Assembly (NCBI RefSeq): GCF_900111945.1
Contig: NZ_FOYO01000001.1
Location: 720,251-784,250 of the forward strand
DNA length: 64,000 nt
DNA from: Litoreibacter janthinus
GTDB lineage: Bacteria > Pseudomonadota > Alphaproteobacteria > Rhodobacterales > Rhodobacteraceae
Reading direction: 5' to 3'
The translations under genes and the position numbers were made by a program. Every line of letters begins with the position of its first letter. Positions within the stretch are counted from its first letter, which is position 1. Of the stretch, positions 43,952-53,393 are shown piece after piece. The notes beneath the pieces are model-generated. The model did no database searches and was not told where the DNA came from. It was given only the letters and a program-made list of their open reading frames with translations.

Positions 43952-45174
43952 AGCGGACGTCCCTGGAGTAGCCTTGGCAGGTCTCCCGTAAGGCCAGCTG
44001 CCTCTCTGATAAAGGTACGGCGCAGGGCAGGGATCGCATTCACCAATCCCATCCCGATGTCGCGACCCGCGCGGAGAAGTGGATTATCGTTTGAAAACAG
44101 CTCATTGAAGCTGTTCGTCGCCATGGCCAAAGTTGTCGTGTCGAAACGCCGCCATTCTTCATAGCGGGCAAGTACCGCTTGGGAGCCAATGTCTTCGCCG
44201 CGTCGACGGGCGTCAACCAGCGTTTGTGCCAAGGCCCCGACATCACGCAGACCTAGATTAAGGCCTTGCCCTGCGATCGGATGAACGCCATGCGCGGCGT
44301 CTCCAACCAGTGCGAGCCTATTATCGACGAGCCGATCGGCCAAGGTCAGGTTCAGCGGGTAAGAGAACCGCGCCCCTGTCACATGAATATCGCCCAAGAA
44401 ATCGCCGAAAGCGGGGCGTAGTGCATCAATAAAGGCGTCGTCACTCAGTGCTGACAACTCTTTGGCGCGTTCATGGGATTCTGCCCAAACAATAGAGCTA
44501 CGATTGCCTGTCAGTGGCAAGATCGCCAAGGGACCAGCGGGCATAAAGAACTGATGCGCAATGCCATGATGTGGGAGTTGATGCCCAATTGCGGCGACGA
44601 GGGCTGTTTGCCCGTAATCTTTGAAGCTCCGTCCGATGCCACCTCGCTCCGCGACGCCACTGCGCCGACCGTCGCTGCCTACTAAAAGGCGTGTGCGGAT
44701 GGTTTTTCCCGACTCCAAGGCGACGCTTGCTGCAGACTGATCAACCGATTGGGCAATCACAGTTTCGGACGTCAAATGCGTGATCCGGTCATGCGCTGCA
44801 ATCTGGGCAAGGAACGCCCGCCGCAGGTGGCGGTCCTCCACCATAAAACCCATCGGGCCTTCTTCAATCTCGGTATGATCGAAATGCATCCAGAATGGTG
44901 ATGGGCCTTCGCCCGCGCGACCATCAGTGACTTTGATCTCCAGCATCGGCTGGACGTCGTCGGCCAACATTTTCCACGTGCCTAAAGCGTCGAGAAGACG
45001 CTTTGAAGCTAGGGCAAGTGCGTAGGATCGCCCATCGAAGCTGTCCTCGGTCAGAGTGTCGATTGGCAAGCTGTCGATCAGCGTGACCGACATGCCGCCA
45101 CTGGCCAGCGCCAAAGCGAGTGCGCAACCGTTCAAGCCGCCGCCGACGATGGCGATATCACTGTCATATTCCAT
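43948..45174 (-). CDS. UbiH/UbiF/COQ6-family FAD monooxygenase
   Basis: A 408-residue flavin hydroxylase from the ATG at 45172-45174 ([13 protein letters not shown]), used in ubiquinone ring hydroxylation. It carries the FAD dinucleotide motif [22 protein letters not shown], the DG motif [11 protein letters not shown] and the second FAD motif [26 protein letters not shown]. Which ring position it acts on is not clear. It is divergent from the amidase; the 85-base gap holds both promoters. Confidence 0.92.
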   Translation of the reverse strand: MEYDSDIAIVGGGLNGCALALALASGGMSVTLIDSLPIDTLTEDSFDGRSYALALASKRLLDALGTWKMLADDVQPMLEIKVTDGRAGEGPSPFWMHFDHTEIEEGPMGFMVEDRHLRRAFLAQIAAHDRITHLTSETVIAQSVDQSAASVALESGKTIRTRLLVGSDGRRSGVAERGGIGRSFKDYGQTALVAAIGHQLPHHGIAHQFFMPAGPLAILPLTGNRSSIVWAESHERAKELSALSDDAFIDALRPAFGDFLGDIHVTGARFSYPLNLTLADRLVDNRLALVGDAAHGVHPIAGQGLNLGLRDVGALAQTLVDARRRGEDIGSQAVLARYEEWRRFDTTTLAMATNSFNELFSNDNPLLRAGRDIGMGLVNAIPALRRTFIREAAGLTGDLPRLLQGRPL

Positions 45175-45259
45175 AACCCTCAATATGTGGGGCAAGGTGG
45201 GATTGTCCATGCGCTGTGCTGCCGCTACCTTCGCGTCAAATCAGTGCAAGGATCAGGGT

Positions 45260-46591
45260 ATGTCGGATAAGTGGCTATTTATGACTGCAAGCGATCTGGG
45301 TCGCGGGATCGACTTCGGCGAAATCGATCCGGTCGCTTTGACAGAATGTTACCTAGATGCCGCCAGCAATCACCGCGTAAGCAGTCGTGTCTATGCCCGC
45401 CTCACTGAACATCGCGCACGTGCTGAGGCGAAAGCCGCCAAGGTCCGCGCTGATATGGGGCAGCGTCGCGGACTGCTCGACGGTGTGCCCATTTCTTGGA
45501 AGGATCTTTACGACACCGCAGGCGTCGCCACAGAAGCTGGAAGCGGTCTCCTCAAAGGACGCATTCCTGAGGTGGATGCGGAAGTGCTTCACAATGCCAC
45601 CGAAGCGGGAACGGTCTGTCTGGGAAAGACCCACATGTCGGAACTGGCTTTTTCTGGCTTGGGACTCAACCCTGTGACTGAAACGTCGCCCTGCGTGAAC
45701 GATCTGGATGCTGTTGCTGGCGGGTCGTCCTCTGGGGCTGCCACTTCGGTCGCCTTCGGCCTTGCTGCGGCAGGTATCGGCTCTGACACGGGTGGCTCTG
45801 TCCGTATCCCCGCTGCTTGGAATGATCTTGTGGGCCTTAAAACAACGATCGACCGCGTCAGCGTCAAAGGCGCTGTGCCGCTTTGTACACGGTTTGATAC
45901 GGTTGGCCCGCTTTGCCGTTCGGTCGAGGATGCGGCACATCTACTTGCCGCACTAGAAGGTGGTAAGCCTGCGGATTTGTGCGGTGCGTCCCTAGACGGG
46001 GCGCGGTTGATGATCCTCGACACCATTGCTTTTGATGACATCCGGCCGGAACCCAAAGCGGGCTTCAACAGTGCTGTTGATCGTCTCAAGGCCGCGGGGG
46101 CAATCGTAGACCATCAGAATGCGCCGGAGATTGCGGAGGCGCTGGCCTTGTCCGGCACATTGTTCGCCTCAGAGGCTTACGGCATCTGGAAGGATGTTAT
46201 TGAAGCAAATCCGGCTGTTATGTTCCCCGAAATCCTTGAACGGTTCAGGTCAGGCGCTGCGATTTCCGCTCCTGATTATATCGCTGGATGGCGCAGGCTG
46301 GAGGCGCTGCGTGCGCTTTGGGGCCAACGAATTGCGGGGTATGATGCGGTTATTCTGCCGACGTCTCCCATCCTGCCACCCAATGCGGAACGGCTACTGA
46401 CGGACAGCGACTACTATGTGACCGAGAACCTTCTTGCCTTGCGCAACACGAGGGTTGGCAACTTGATGGGGTCGGCCGGGATCACCTTGCCCACAGGCCT
46501 TCCTTCGACAGGAATAATGTTTATCGGAGCACCCAATTCCGAGGAACGCCTTCTGCGATTATGCACCGCAGCTGAGAACGCCCTGAGCTGA
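45260..46591 (+). CDS. Amidase-signature family protein
   Basis: A 443-residue serine hydrolase of the amidase signature family, from the ATG at 45260 (MSDKWLFMTAS). The Ser-Ser-Lys triad appears as the lysine in GVPISWKDLYDTAG, the cis-serine in GGSSSGAATSVAFGLAAAGIGSDTGGSVRIPA, including the nucleophile in DTGGS. It resembles GatA but is shorter in some loops, lacks neighbouring GatB/GatC and so is more likely a stand-alone amidase. The substrate is unknown. Confidence 0.92.
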   Translation: MSDKWLFMTASDLGRGIDFGEIDPVALTECYLDAASNHRVSSRVYARLTEHRARAEAKAAKVRADMGQRRGLLDGVPISWKDLYDTAGVATEAGSGLLKGRIPEVDAEVLHNATEAGTVCLGKTHMSELAFSGLGLNPVTETSPCVNDLDAVAGGSSSGAATSVAFGLAAAGIGSDTGGSVRIPAAWNDLVGLKTTIDRVSVKGAVPLCTRFDTVGPLCRSVEDAAHLLAALEGGKPADLCGASLDGARLMILDTIAFDDIRPEPKAGFNSAVDRLKAAGAIVDHQNAPEIAEALALSGTLFASEAYGIWKDVIEANPAVMFPEILERFRSGAAISAPDYIAGWRRLEALRALWGQRIAGYDAVILPTSPILPPNAERLLTDSDYYVTENLLALRNTRVGNLMGSAGITLPTGLPSTGIMFIGAPNSEERLLRLCTAAENALS

Positions 46592-46633
46592 TGGGCCAAA
46601 AAGTCACAGACTTATGACCACGTTGCTGAAATT

Positions 46634-46654
46634 GCGGTCCTTTTTCTGGACCGC
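46634..46654 (+). repeat. Short inverted repeat
   Basis: GCGGTCC (46634-46640) pairs with GGACCGC (46648-46654) around TTTTTCT between the amidase and the aminotransferase. There is no T run after it, so I do not call it a terminator. Confidence 0.4.
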
Positions 46655-46731
46655 GCCCCGCGCATTGGGGTAGCCTGATCGAAACGGGGCGAAAATGATC
46701 CCGATCCTTGAGGCAGTAATAGTGGGTCCAA

Positions 46732-47904
46732 ATGACCTTTCCTGAGCGGTTTTCGAACCTGCCACCATATGCATTTCCGCGTTTGCGGTCGCTTCTCGCC
46801 GAGTTGGAACCGGGCGAGACGCCAGTGGATATGACGATTGGCTCGCCTCAGCACCCGTTCCCTCACTGGATTACCGATATCATTGTTGCACATGCGTCAG
46901 GTTTCGGTGGGTACCCGCCAAATGACGGCACACCAGAGTTGCAATCCGCAATCGCCGCGTGGATCGCCCGCAGATACGGCGTTTCTATTGATGCTGGGAC
47001 ACAGGTTTTACCGCTGAATGGCACCCGCGAGGGCTTGTTCAACGCTTCATTGGCGCTTTGTCCTGAAGACCAAGGCGGCACGCCGGCGGTTCTGATGCCG
47101 AACCCGTTCTATCAGGTTTATTCCGTTGCCGCGCTGGCTATCGGAGCAGAGCCAGTATATGTGCCCGCGACGTTCGCGACGGGGTTCTTGCCCGATTTCG
47201 GCGCACTCTCAGAAGACGTTCTGAATCGAACGGCAGTCGCCTACCTGTGCTCGCCATCCAACCCACAGGGCGCGGTTGCGACGCAAGATTACTGGGCTGA
47301 TCTGTTTGCGTTGGCAGAAAAATACGATTTCAAGATTTTTGCAGACGAATGCTATTCGGAGATATACCGGCATTCGGCTCCAATGGGGGCACTCACCGCT
47401 GGTAAAGACTACGACCCCGAACGGGTCGTTCTGTTCAACTCTTTGTCCAAACGGTCCAATCTGGCAGGGCTTCGGTCCGGCTTCGCCGCAAGCGGCCCCG
47501 AGAATATCAAGCGCATGAAGGCTCTCCGCGCCTATGCCGGTGCGCCGCTTCCGTTGCCGTTGCAGCGCGTCGCGGAAATGGTTTGGGCAGATGAAGAACA
47601 CGTAGAGGCCAACCGGGCTCTCTATCGCGAGAAGCTGGATTTCAGCGATACGTTGTTTGGCGATGTTGACGGCTACAAAGCTCCAGAGGCTGGATTTTTC
47701 CTGTGGCTTCCCGTCAAAGACGGTGAACAGGCGACGAAAGAGCTTTGGACGCAAACAGGCGTCAAGGTTCTGCCCGGTGCCTATCTGGGCCGCGATTATC
47801 AGGGGTCCAACCCCGGCACGACATATATCCGGGTGGCTTTGGTCGCCCCAATGAACGAACTGCAGCCGGGGCTTTCCCGTCTCAAGAGCTGCATATACGG
47901 TTGA
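46732..47904 (+). CDS. Class I/II PLP aminotransferase (DapC-like)
   Basis: A 390-residue fold-type I aminotransferase. The aspartate and PLP lysine are in [11 protein letters not shown] and [14 protein letters not shown]; the N-terminal part includes [12 protein letters not shown] and [15 protein letters not shown]. It most resembles succinyldiaminopimelate aminotransferases (DapC-type), but the substrate cannot be fixed. ftsK begins 16 bases after its stop. Confidence 0.9.
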   Translation: MTFPERFSNLPPYAFPRLRSLLAELEPGETPVDMTIGSPQHPFPHWITDIIVAHASGFGGYPPNDGTPELQSAIAAWIARRYGVSIDAGTQVLPLNGTREGLFNASLALCPEDQGGTPAVLMPNPFYQVYSVAALAIGAEPVYVPATFATGFLPDFGALSEDVLNRTAVAYLCSPSNPQGAVATQDYWADLFALAEKYDFKIFADECYSEIYRHSAPMGALTAGKDYDPERVVLFNSLSKRSNLAGLRSGFAASGPENIKRMKALRAYAGAPLPLPLQRVAEMVWADEEHVEANRALYREKLDFSDTLFGDVDGYKAPEAGFFLWLPVKDGEQATKELWTQTGVKVLPGAYLGRDYQGSNPGTTYIRVALVAPMNELQPGLSRLKSCIYG

Positions 47905-47920
47905 AGGTGAGGAAGTAGAC

Positions 47921-50722
47921 ATGGCGTATCAGGCAAGGCCACGCGATCCGTTTTTGGACAGCGACATGCAGGCAGCAATCGAAAAACGAGGCAAAGAGCT
48001 CTTTGGTCTCGCGCTTCTGGCTGTGGGCGTCATGGTGACCATGTTGCTCTTGTCTTACGTGCCTGAAGACCCAAGCTGGATGTCAGCCACGGATGAGCCG
48101 GCGAAGAACTGGCTTGGACGTTTTGGCGCATACCTTGCCAGTCCGTTGTTCATCATCGTTGGTTTTGGCGCTTGGGCCATTCCGTTTGTCGCTGTTGTAT
48201 GGGGCCTGCGCTTTGTCATGCACGCCGGTGAAGACCGCGCGGTGAGCCGGCTGATCTTCGCCCCGCTCGCGATTGCATTAGCTTCAGTTTACGCCTCTAC
48301 CCATGTTCCGGTAAGTGAATGGACCCATTCCTTCGGGCTGGGCGGCTTGTTCGGCGATACCGTCCTTGGTGCCATCCTAGGGGTCGCACCAATCAGCGCG
48401 ACGTTTGGCCTTAAGGTGCTGGCATTCCTCGTTTTCTTCGGCTTGTTGTTCCTGTCGCTTTTCGTGCTCGGGTTCGACCGCGAGGAAATCAAAGCCGCAG
48501 CACGTTTCATGTTGGTGGGCGTCATTCTGACTTATGCCAGCATAATGAAATTGCTTGGCTCGACAGGTAAAGGCGCACTGTTTGCGGCTTCTAAAGCCAA
48601 TGAAGTAAGGGTTCAGCGCAAAGAGGCGCGGTTGAGCGCTGCGGCTGAGACCTATCAGGAAGATGCTCCGATTGCTGGGCCGTCATTGCGCCGTGCGCCG
48701 GTTGTTCATGCGCCACAGCCGGTGCAGGAACCTCAGATTGAAGTTGAACACCCAGCTCCTAAACCGAGCTTGCTGGCGCGTTTGCCCGGCCTGAAGCCGC
48801 GTGAGCCCGAACCACAGTTCGATGATGAACCTGCTATGATCCACGACGACATCGATCCAGAGGACCGCATCAAATCGAAAATCTCCGACGTCATCAAAAA
48901 CCGCGGCCGCCGCACGAAACCTTTGGAATACGTCGAAGAGCCTGCCATGCGTGCCGAGCCGCAGCTGACCCGCCCGCGCGGACCAGAGCCGTTGCGTATT
49001 GAGCCGATGCTGCAAGCTGCACCCGAATCTTATTATGCTGATGATGAGGAAGAACAGCTAATCGAGCAGACCGCAGCACCAGTGCTTCAGCGCGCAAGTG
49101 CGCCGTTGACCAAGCCTGTTGTCCAACAACCTGTGCGCAAACCCGTAGCACCGTCCAAACGTGCTATGGCTGAGGCGCAGCCAGCGCTGCAATTCGAGGA
49201 CAACGCGTCGAAGTTCGAGCTTCCACCTCTGAACCTCCTGACGAGCCCCTCAACCGTGGAGCGCCACATCCTGAGCGACGAAGCGCTCGAAGAAAACGCT
49301 CGGATGCTTGAAGCCGTTTTGGACGACTATGGCGTCAAAGGTGAGATCGTTTCGGTCCGTCCGGGCCCTGTTGTCACGATGTATGAGCTGGAACCTGCGC
49401 CGGGTTTGAAAGCGTCCCGCGTCATCGGTTTGTCTGATGATATTGCTCGCTCTATGTCGGCACTGTCCGCGCGCGTGTCCACAGTTCCTGGCCGCACCGT
49501 TATCGGGATCGAGTTGCCGAACGAGAAACGCGAAATGGTCGTTCTGCGCGAAATTCTGGCTGCACGCGATTTTGGCGATGGCAACCAGAAGCTGCCTTTG
49601 GCGCTGGGTAAGGACATTGGAGGCGATCCAATTGTTGCGAACCTTGCCAAGATGCCCCACTTGCTCATTGCCGGTACGACAGGTTCCGGTAAGTCCGTGG
49701 CGATCAACACCATGATCCTGTCGTTGCTGTATAAGCTGACGCCGGAAGAATGTCGCCTGATCATGATCGACCCGAAAATGCTGGAACTCAGCGTTTATGA
49801 CGGCATCCCGCACCTTCTGTCCCCTGTTGTGACCGATCCAAAAAAAGCGGTCGTGGCCCTGAAATGGACTGTCGGCGAGATGGAAGAGCGTTACCGCAAG
49901 ATGTCCAAGATGGGCGTGCGGAACATCGACGGCTACAATTCCCGTGTCAAAGAGGCATTGGGCAAGAACGAGCTGTTCTCGCGCACTGTGCAAACCGGAT
50001 TTGATGACGAGACCGGAGAGCCGATCTTCGAGACCGAAGAATTCCAGCCTGAAACCATGCCATATATCGTTGTGGTCGTGGACGAGATGGCCGATCTCAT
50101 GATGGTCGCCGGCAAGGAAATCGAAGCTTGTATCCAACGCCTAGCGCAAATGGCACGGGCCTCCGGCATCCACCTCATCATGGCAACGCAGCGCCCGTCC
50201 GTTGACGTGATCACCGGTACGATCAAGGCCAACTTCCCGACCCGGATATCCTTCCAGGTAACCTCCAAGATCGACTCACGTACGATTCTTGGTGAAATGG
50301 GGGCCGAACAACTGCTTGGCATGGGCGACATGCTTTACATGGCCGGTGGCTCCAAGATCACTCGTATTCACGGGCCTTTCGTGTCCGACGAAGAGGTCGA
50401 GGAAATCGTCAACCACCTCAAGTCATTCGGCCCGCCGACATACATGTCTGGCGTTGTCGAAGGTCCAGACGAGGAGAAGTCCAGTGACATCGACATGGTG
50501 CTTGGCCTTGGGGGCAACACCGATGGCGAAGATGCGCTTTATGATACAGCGGTGCAGATCGTGTTGAAGGATCGCAAATGCTCGACCTCTTACATCCAGC
50601 GAAAACTGGCGATCGGTTATAACAAGGCCGCACGTTTGGTGGAACAAATGGAGGAAGAGGGCGTTGTTTCTTCAGCCAATCACGTCGGGAAACGGGAAAT
50701 CCTTGTCCCCGAGCAACACTAA
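47921..50722 (+). CDS. ftsK: DNA translocase FtsK
   Basis: A 933-residue septum-associated DNA pump. About four N-terminal helices lie in the first 200 residues, followed by a long acidic and proline-rich linker (roughly 220-430). The motor follows, with [12 protein letters not shown] at 585 (Walker A), [13 protein letters not shown] (Walker B) and [15 protein letters not shown]. The C-terminal gamma domain ([28 protein letters not shown]) reads KOPS-type sequences. A terminator-like stem lies between its stop and lolA. Confidence 0.97.
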   Translation: MAYQARPRDPFLDSDMQAAIEKRGKELFGLALLAVGVMVTMLLLSYVPEDPSWMSATDEPAKNWLGRFGAYLASPLFIIVGFGAWAIPFVAVVWGLRFVMHAGEDRAVSRLIFAPLAIALASVYASTHVPVSEWTHSFGLGGLFGDTVLGAILGVAPISATFGLKVLAFLVFFGLLFLSLFVLGFDREEIKAAARFMLVGVILTYASIMKLLGSTGKGALFAASKANEVRVQRKEARLSAAAETYQEDAPIAGPSLRRAPVVHAPQPVQEPQIEVEHPAPKPSLLARLPGLKPREPEPQFDDEPAMIHDDIDPEDRIKSKISDVIKNRGRRTKPLEYVEEPAMRAEPQLTRPRGPEPLRIEPMLQAAPESYYADDEEEQLIEQTAAPVLQRASAPLTKPVVQQPVRKPVAPSKRAMAEAQPALQFEDNASKFELPPLNLLTSPSTVERHILSDEALEENARMLEAVLDDYGVKGEIVSVRPGPVVTMYELEPAPGLKASRVIGLSDDIARSMSALSARVSTVPGRTVIGIELPNEKREMVVLREILAARDFGDGNQKLPLALGKDIGGDPIVANLAKMPHLLIAGTTGSGKSVAINTMILSLLYKLTPEECRLIMIDPKMLELSVYDGIPHLLSPVVTDPKKAVVALKWTVGEMEERYRKMSKMGVRNIDGYNSRVKEALGKNELFSRTVQTGFDDETGEPIFETEEFQPETMPYIVVVVDEMADLMMVAGKEIEACIQRLAQMARASGIHLIMATQRPSVDVITGTIKANFPTRISFQVTSKIDSRTILGEMGAEQLLGMGDMLYMAGGSKITRIHGPFVSDEEVEEIVNHLKSFGPPTYMSGVVEGPDEEKSSDIDMVLGLGGNTDGEDALYDTAVQIVLKDRKCSTSYIQRKLAIGYNKAARLVEQMEEEGVVSSANHVGKREILVPEQH

Positions 50723-50757
50723 CTTCGCGCAATATTGCGCCATATGTCAGCTTCGTG

Positions 50758-50788
50758 AAGGGCCGTGGGTTTAAACCCCCGGCCTTTT
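50758..50788 (+). terminator. Terminator-like stem after ftsK
   Basis: GGCCGTGGGTTT (50761-50772) pairs with AAACCCCCGGCC (50773-50784) with one mismatch, followed by TTTT. The stem centre is palindromic so the loop must open partly. It lies just upstream of lolA and could reduce read-through. Confidence 0.6.
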
Positions 50789-50809
50789 GCTTATCTTGAG
50801 GGAATGATG

Positions 50810-51412
50810 ATGAAACACTTGATCCTTGCCCCTGTCCTGTCGCTTGCTTTGGCGGTGCCAGCTATGGCTGAAAAGATTTCTCTTTCGCAAATCTCAAGCT
50901 ATCTCAATAGCTTCCAGACTGCGAAGGGCGAATTTACGCAGATCAATGAGGATGGATCGGTCACCACCGGCGAAATCCTGATCAAACGACCGGGTCGCGT
51001 GCGCTTCGACTATGCGCCGCCTGACGATAGCTTGGTCATTGCAGGCAGCAACCGCGTCGCGGTGTTCGATCCGAAATCGAATTTGCCGCCGGAACAATTC
51101 CCGCTCAGCCGCACGCCTCTCAACCTGATCTTAGCAAGAAACGTGAACTTTACTGCGTCAAACATGGTCGTCGGTCACCGCGACGATGGCACAGCCACGA
51201 CGGTGAAGGTTCAGGATCCAAAGCACCCTGAATATGGAAACATCCAGTTGAAATTCACGGCAAATCCGGTGGAGCTGCGCCAATGGATCATCACCAATGA
51301 TGCAGGCGGGCAAACGACTGTCATCCTTGGCGACCTGCAAAAAGGCGTTCAAATCGGCGCCGGTCCGTTCAGCATCCAAAAAGAAATCAACGCCAGAGGC
51401 TTAGGGAATTGA
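50810..51412 (+). CDS. lolA: Outer-membrane lipoprotein carrier protein
   Basis: A 200-residue periplasmic chaperone that ferries lipoproteins from LolCDE to the outer membrane. Three ATG codons follow one another (50804, 50807, 50810); the GAGGG site at 50798-50802 favours the third. The signal peptide (MKHLILAPVLSLALAVPAMA) ends at residue 20. The family segment FTQINEDGSVTTGEILIKRPGRVRFDYAPP is clear. It shares its last bases with a perfect inverted repeat that includes the stop of the opposite gene. Confidence 0.93.
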   Translation: MKHLILAPVLSLALAVPAMAEKISLSQISSYLNSFQTAKGEFTQINEDGSVTTGEILIKRPGRVRFDYAPPDDSLVIAGSNRVAVFDPKSNLPPEQFPLSRTPLNLILARNVNFTASNMVVGHRDDGTATTVKVQDPKHPEYGNIQLKFTANPVELRQWIITNDAGGQTTVILGDLQKGVQIGAGPFSIQKEINARGLGN

Positions 51413-51423
51413 TCCCTAAGCCT
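51397..51423. repeat. Perfect hairpin spanning the two convergent stops
   Basis: AGGCTTAGGGA (51397-51407) is the exact reverse complement of TCCCTAAGCCT (51413-51423) around ATTGA. The loop ends with the lolA TGA (51410-51412), and the TAG of the opposite gene is at 51416-51418. There is no T run in either direction. Confidence 0.7.
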
Positions 51424-52000
51424 TCCCGCAGCTGATCAGCTGATAGCGATACATATCTGAGCGGTTCGCGACCTCTTGCGAGACGCGTAGAAGCCAAGAT
51501 TTGTTGTTATACGACCCACGTGCGAATCCCGTGCGACCCTCGTGATAGGCAAGATACTGACTGCGCGCGTCGTATTTGGAGATCCCAAGACGTTCTGTGC
51601 TGCCGTGCATGTACCAACCCATGAAATCCACAGCGTCACGGAAGCGGTCACGCTTCGAGCTGAATTTGCGCTGATCCACTTGATATTCCTTCCAAGTCGC
51701 ATCAAGCGCTTGGCTGAAGCCGTAGGCAGAGCTTTGCCGACCCATCGGAATCACCCCTAGCGCGTACCTGAACGGCGTACGGGCATCGCTAACGAACTTG
51801 CTTTCTTGATGGATAGTGGCCATCTGAACGTGGACTGGGATGCCCCATTTCCGCTCGACGGCCTTCATCTCTTTCAGCCAGCTCGCGCGCTGTGACACGA
51901 TTGAACAAGCGTTATCTAGGTTGCGTGGTGGGGCTCCGCCGCCGCCGCCACATGCGGCCACAAGAAGAACAAACGCTAACGCGGTAAAAAGCTTTTTCAT
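51416..52000 (-). CDS. Lytic transglycosylase lipoprotein (SLT domain)
   Basis: A 194-residue lipoprotein from the ATG at 51998-52000 (MKKLFTALAFVLLVAAC), lipobox VAAC. After a glycine-rich linker the SLT-like fold shows the catalytic glutamate in MATIHQESKF, then GFSQALDATWKEYQ and YLAYHEGRTGF. It should cut peptidoglycan glycan strands by a lytic transglycosylase reaction; EmtA-like enzymes are similar in size. It is convergent with lolA, three bases between stops. Confidence 0.88.
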   Translation of the reverse strand: MKKLFTALAFVLLVAACGGGGGAPPRNLDNACSIVSQRASWLKEMKAVERKWGIPVHVQMATIHQESKFVSDARTPFRYALGVIPMGRQSSAYGFSQALDATWKEYQVDQRKFSSKRDRFRDAVDFMGWYMHGSTERLGISKYDARSQYLAYHEGRTGFARGSYNNKSWLLRVSQEVANRSDMYRYQLISCGKA

Positions 52001-52096
52001 GGTACCTGCTCGCCTGATTTTGGGCTTTATGCCTCTTTGGCTTTGGTCGAATCCTAACCCAAAAAACCCCTTTAGCAAACCTCGCAAACGTCGCGG

Positions 52097-52978
52097 TTAT
52101 ACCAAAAACGCCAATGTGAGCGGGATATAGACCACAGCAAGCAGCGTCGACACCACAACCAGGCCCGCAACGGCATCGCTGTCCGCCTCGTATTTCACCG
52201 ACAATAGGTAAGAGGTCACGGCAACGGGGGTCGAGACTTGCAAGATCAGTACCGCGAAGGGAATTGAGGTCAGCTTAAACCAGATCCCTGCAGCCGTTGC
52301 AGCCGCGATGCATATTCCAGCTTTGAGCACAGACGCGATGATCGCCTTGGTCACACCGCGAGGTTTCAGCCGCGCCACAGCCACCCCAAGGGTGATCAAC
52401 ATCATTGGAATCGCCATTTGCCCGATGAGTTCGATCGCGTTGGTCAAAAACCGAGGCGTTTCCCAATCCATGACCAGAAAAACAGCCCCAAGGACCGTTG
52501 CCGCGACCAGAGGTTCCTTTATGACCTTGGTTGGCGAACCGCCGCCCGATACAAGCCAAACCCCAAATGTGAACGAATAGATTGCCATGATAGCAAAGAT
52601 AACCACCGCATAGCCGAGCCCTTCGTCCCCGAAGGCAAACAGGGCCAGAGGCAGACCAACATTGCCGGTATTGCCAAAAATCAACGGCGCAAGATAGGTC
52701 CGGACATCCATCCTTCCAAGTTTGACCAGAACAAAACATCCAACTGTTACAAGGGCATAGGCAGCGGCAGCAGCAAGGGAAACGGTCGTCAGGGCATCCG
52801 GTGCGATCTCGGTTCTCATGAGGGCCGCGAAAATCAGGCAGGGCACAGAAAGTGTCATTGCGAGCCGCGTCACAAACTCAATTCTGTAGTCAAACCCGAG
52901 CTTGACCCATGTGAACCCGATAGCCGCAAGGATGAAAACCGGAGCCACAATCTCCAAGACTGTTAAAATCAAGTTCAC
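52097..52978 (-). CDS. AEC (auxin efflux carrier) family transporter
   Basis: A 293-residue membrane protein of about ten helices from the GTG at 52978 (MNLILTVLEIVAPVFILAAIGF), which has a GAGGAAA site eight bases upstream; a longer frame exists. Family features are PVFILAAIGFTWVKLG, IFGNTGNVGLPLALFAFGDEG and LKPRGVTKAI. AEC proteins move carboxylates or other small anions, and malate and malonate are known substrates; this one is unassigned. It is divergent from hspQ. Confidence 0.88.
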   Translation of the reverse strand: MNLILTVLEIVAPVFILAAIGFTWVKLGFDYRIEFVTRLAMTLSVPCLIFAALMRTEIAPDALTTVSLAAAAAYALVTVGCFVLVKLGRMDVRTYLAPLIFGNTGNVGLPLALFAFGDEGLGYAVVIFAIMAIYSFTFGVWLVSGGGSPTKVIKEPLVAATVLGAVFLVMDWETPRFLTNAIELIGQMAIPMMLITLGVAVARLKPRGVTKAIIASVLKAGICIAAATAAGIWFKLTSIPFAVLILQVSTPVAVTSYLLSVKYEADSDAVAGLVVVSTLLAVVYIPLTLAFLV

Positions 52979-53063
52979 AGACTGTTTCCTCGAAAAACCG
53001 CGCCCATTCATGGACAAACCACCGATCAAGGGTCTATCTACGGGGTATGAGGGTTGCAATGCT

Positions 53064-53393
53064 ATGCTGAAAACTCAGGCAAAATTCACACTGGGCCAGA
53101 TTGTGCGCCACAAAAAACATCCCTTCCGAGGGGTGATTTTCGACGTGGACGCAGAGTTTTCAAATACTGAAGAGTGGTATGACAACATTCCTATGGAAAG
53201 TCGTCCTCATCGCGATCAGCCTTTCTACCATCTGCTGGCAGAGAACGACGACAGTTACTATGTCGCCTACGTTTCCGAACAAAATCTTGCTGCGGACATG
53301 ACTGGCGAACCGATTGACCACCCTGACCTAAGTGCAATGTTTGGAGACTATGACGGGCGCGGTAAGTATCCGCTTCAGTTCGACTTCAACTAG
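53064..53393 (+). CDS. hspQ: Heat-shock protein HspQ
   Basis: A 109-residue protein from the ATG at 53064 (MLKTQAKFTLGQIVRHKKHPFRG). It shows the YccV/HspQ segment VIFDVDAEFSNTEEWYDNIP and QPFYHLLAENDDSYYVAYVSEQNL. HspQ modulates Lon protease and DnaA degradation in enterobacteria. The upstream frame extends across the opposite gene and is not the real start. Its stop overlaps the ggt stop by four bases. Confidence 0.9.
   Translation: MLKTQAKFTLGQIVRHKKHPFRGVIFDVDAEFSNTEEWYDNIPMESRPHRDQPFYHLLAENDDSYYVAYVSEQNLAADMTGEPIDHPDLSAMFGDYDGRGKYPLQFDFN

Noticed and set aside
46634..46654. GCGGTCC/GGACCGC hairpin as a terminator for the amidase gene
   Set aside because: No T run after the stem; kept only as an inverted repeat.
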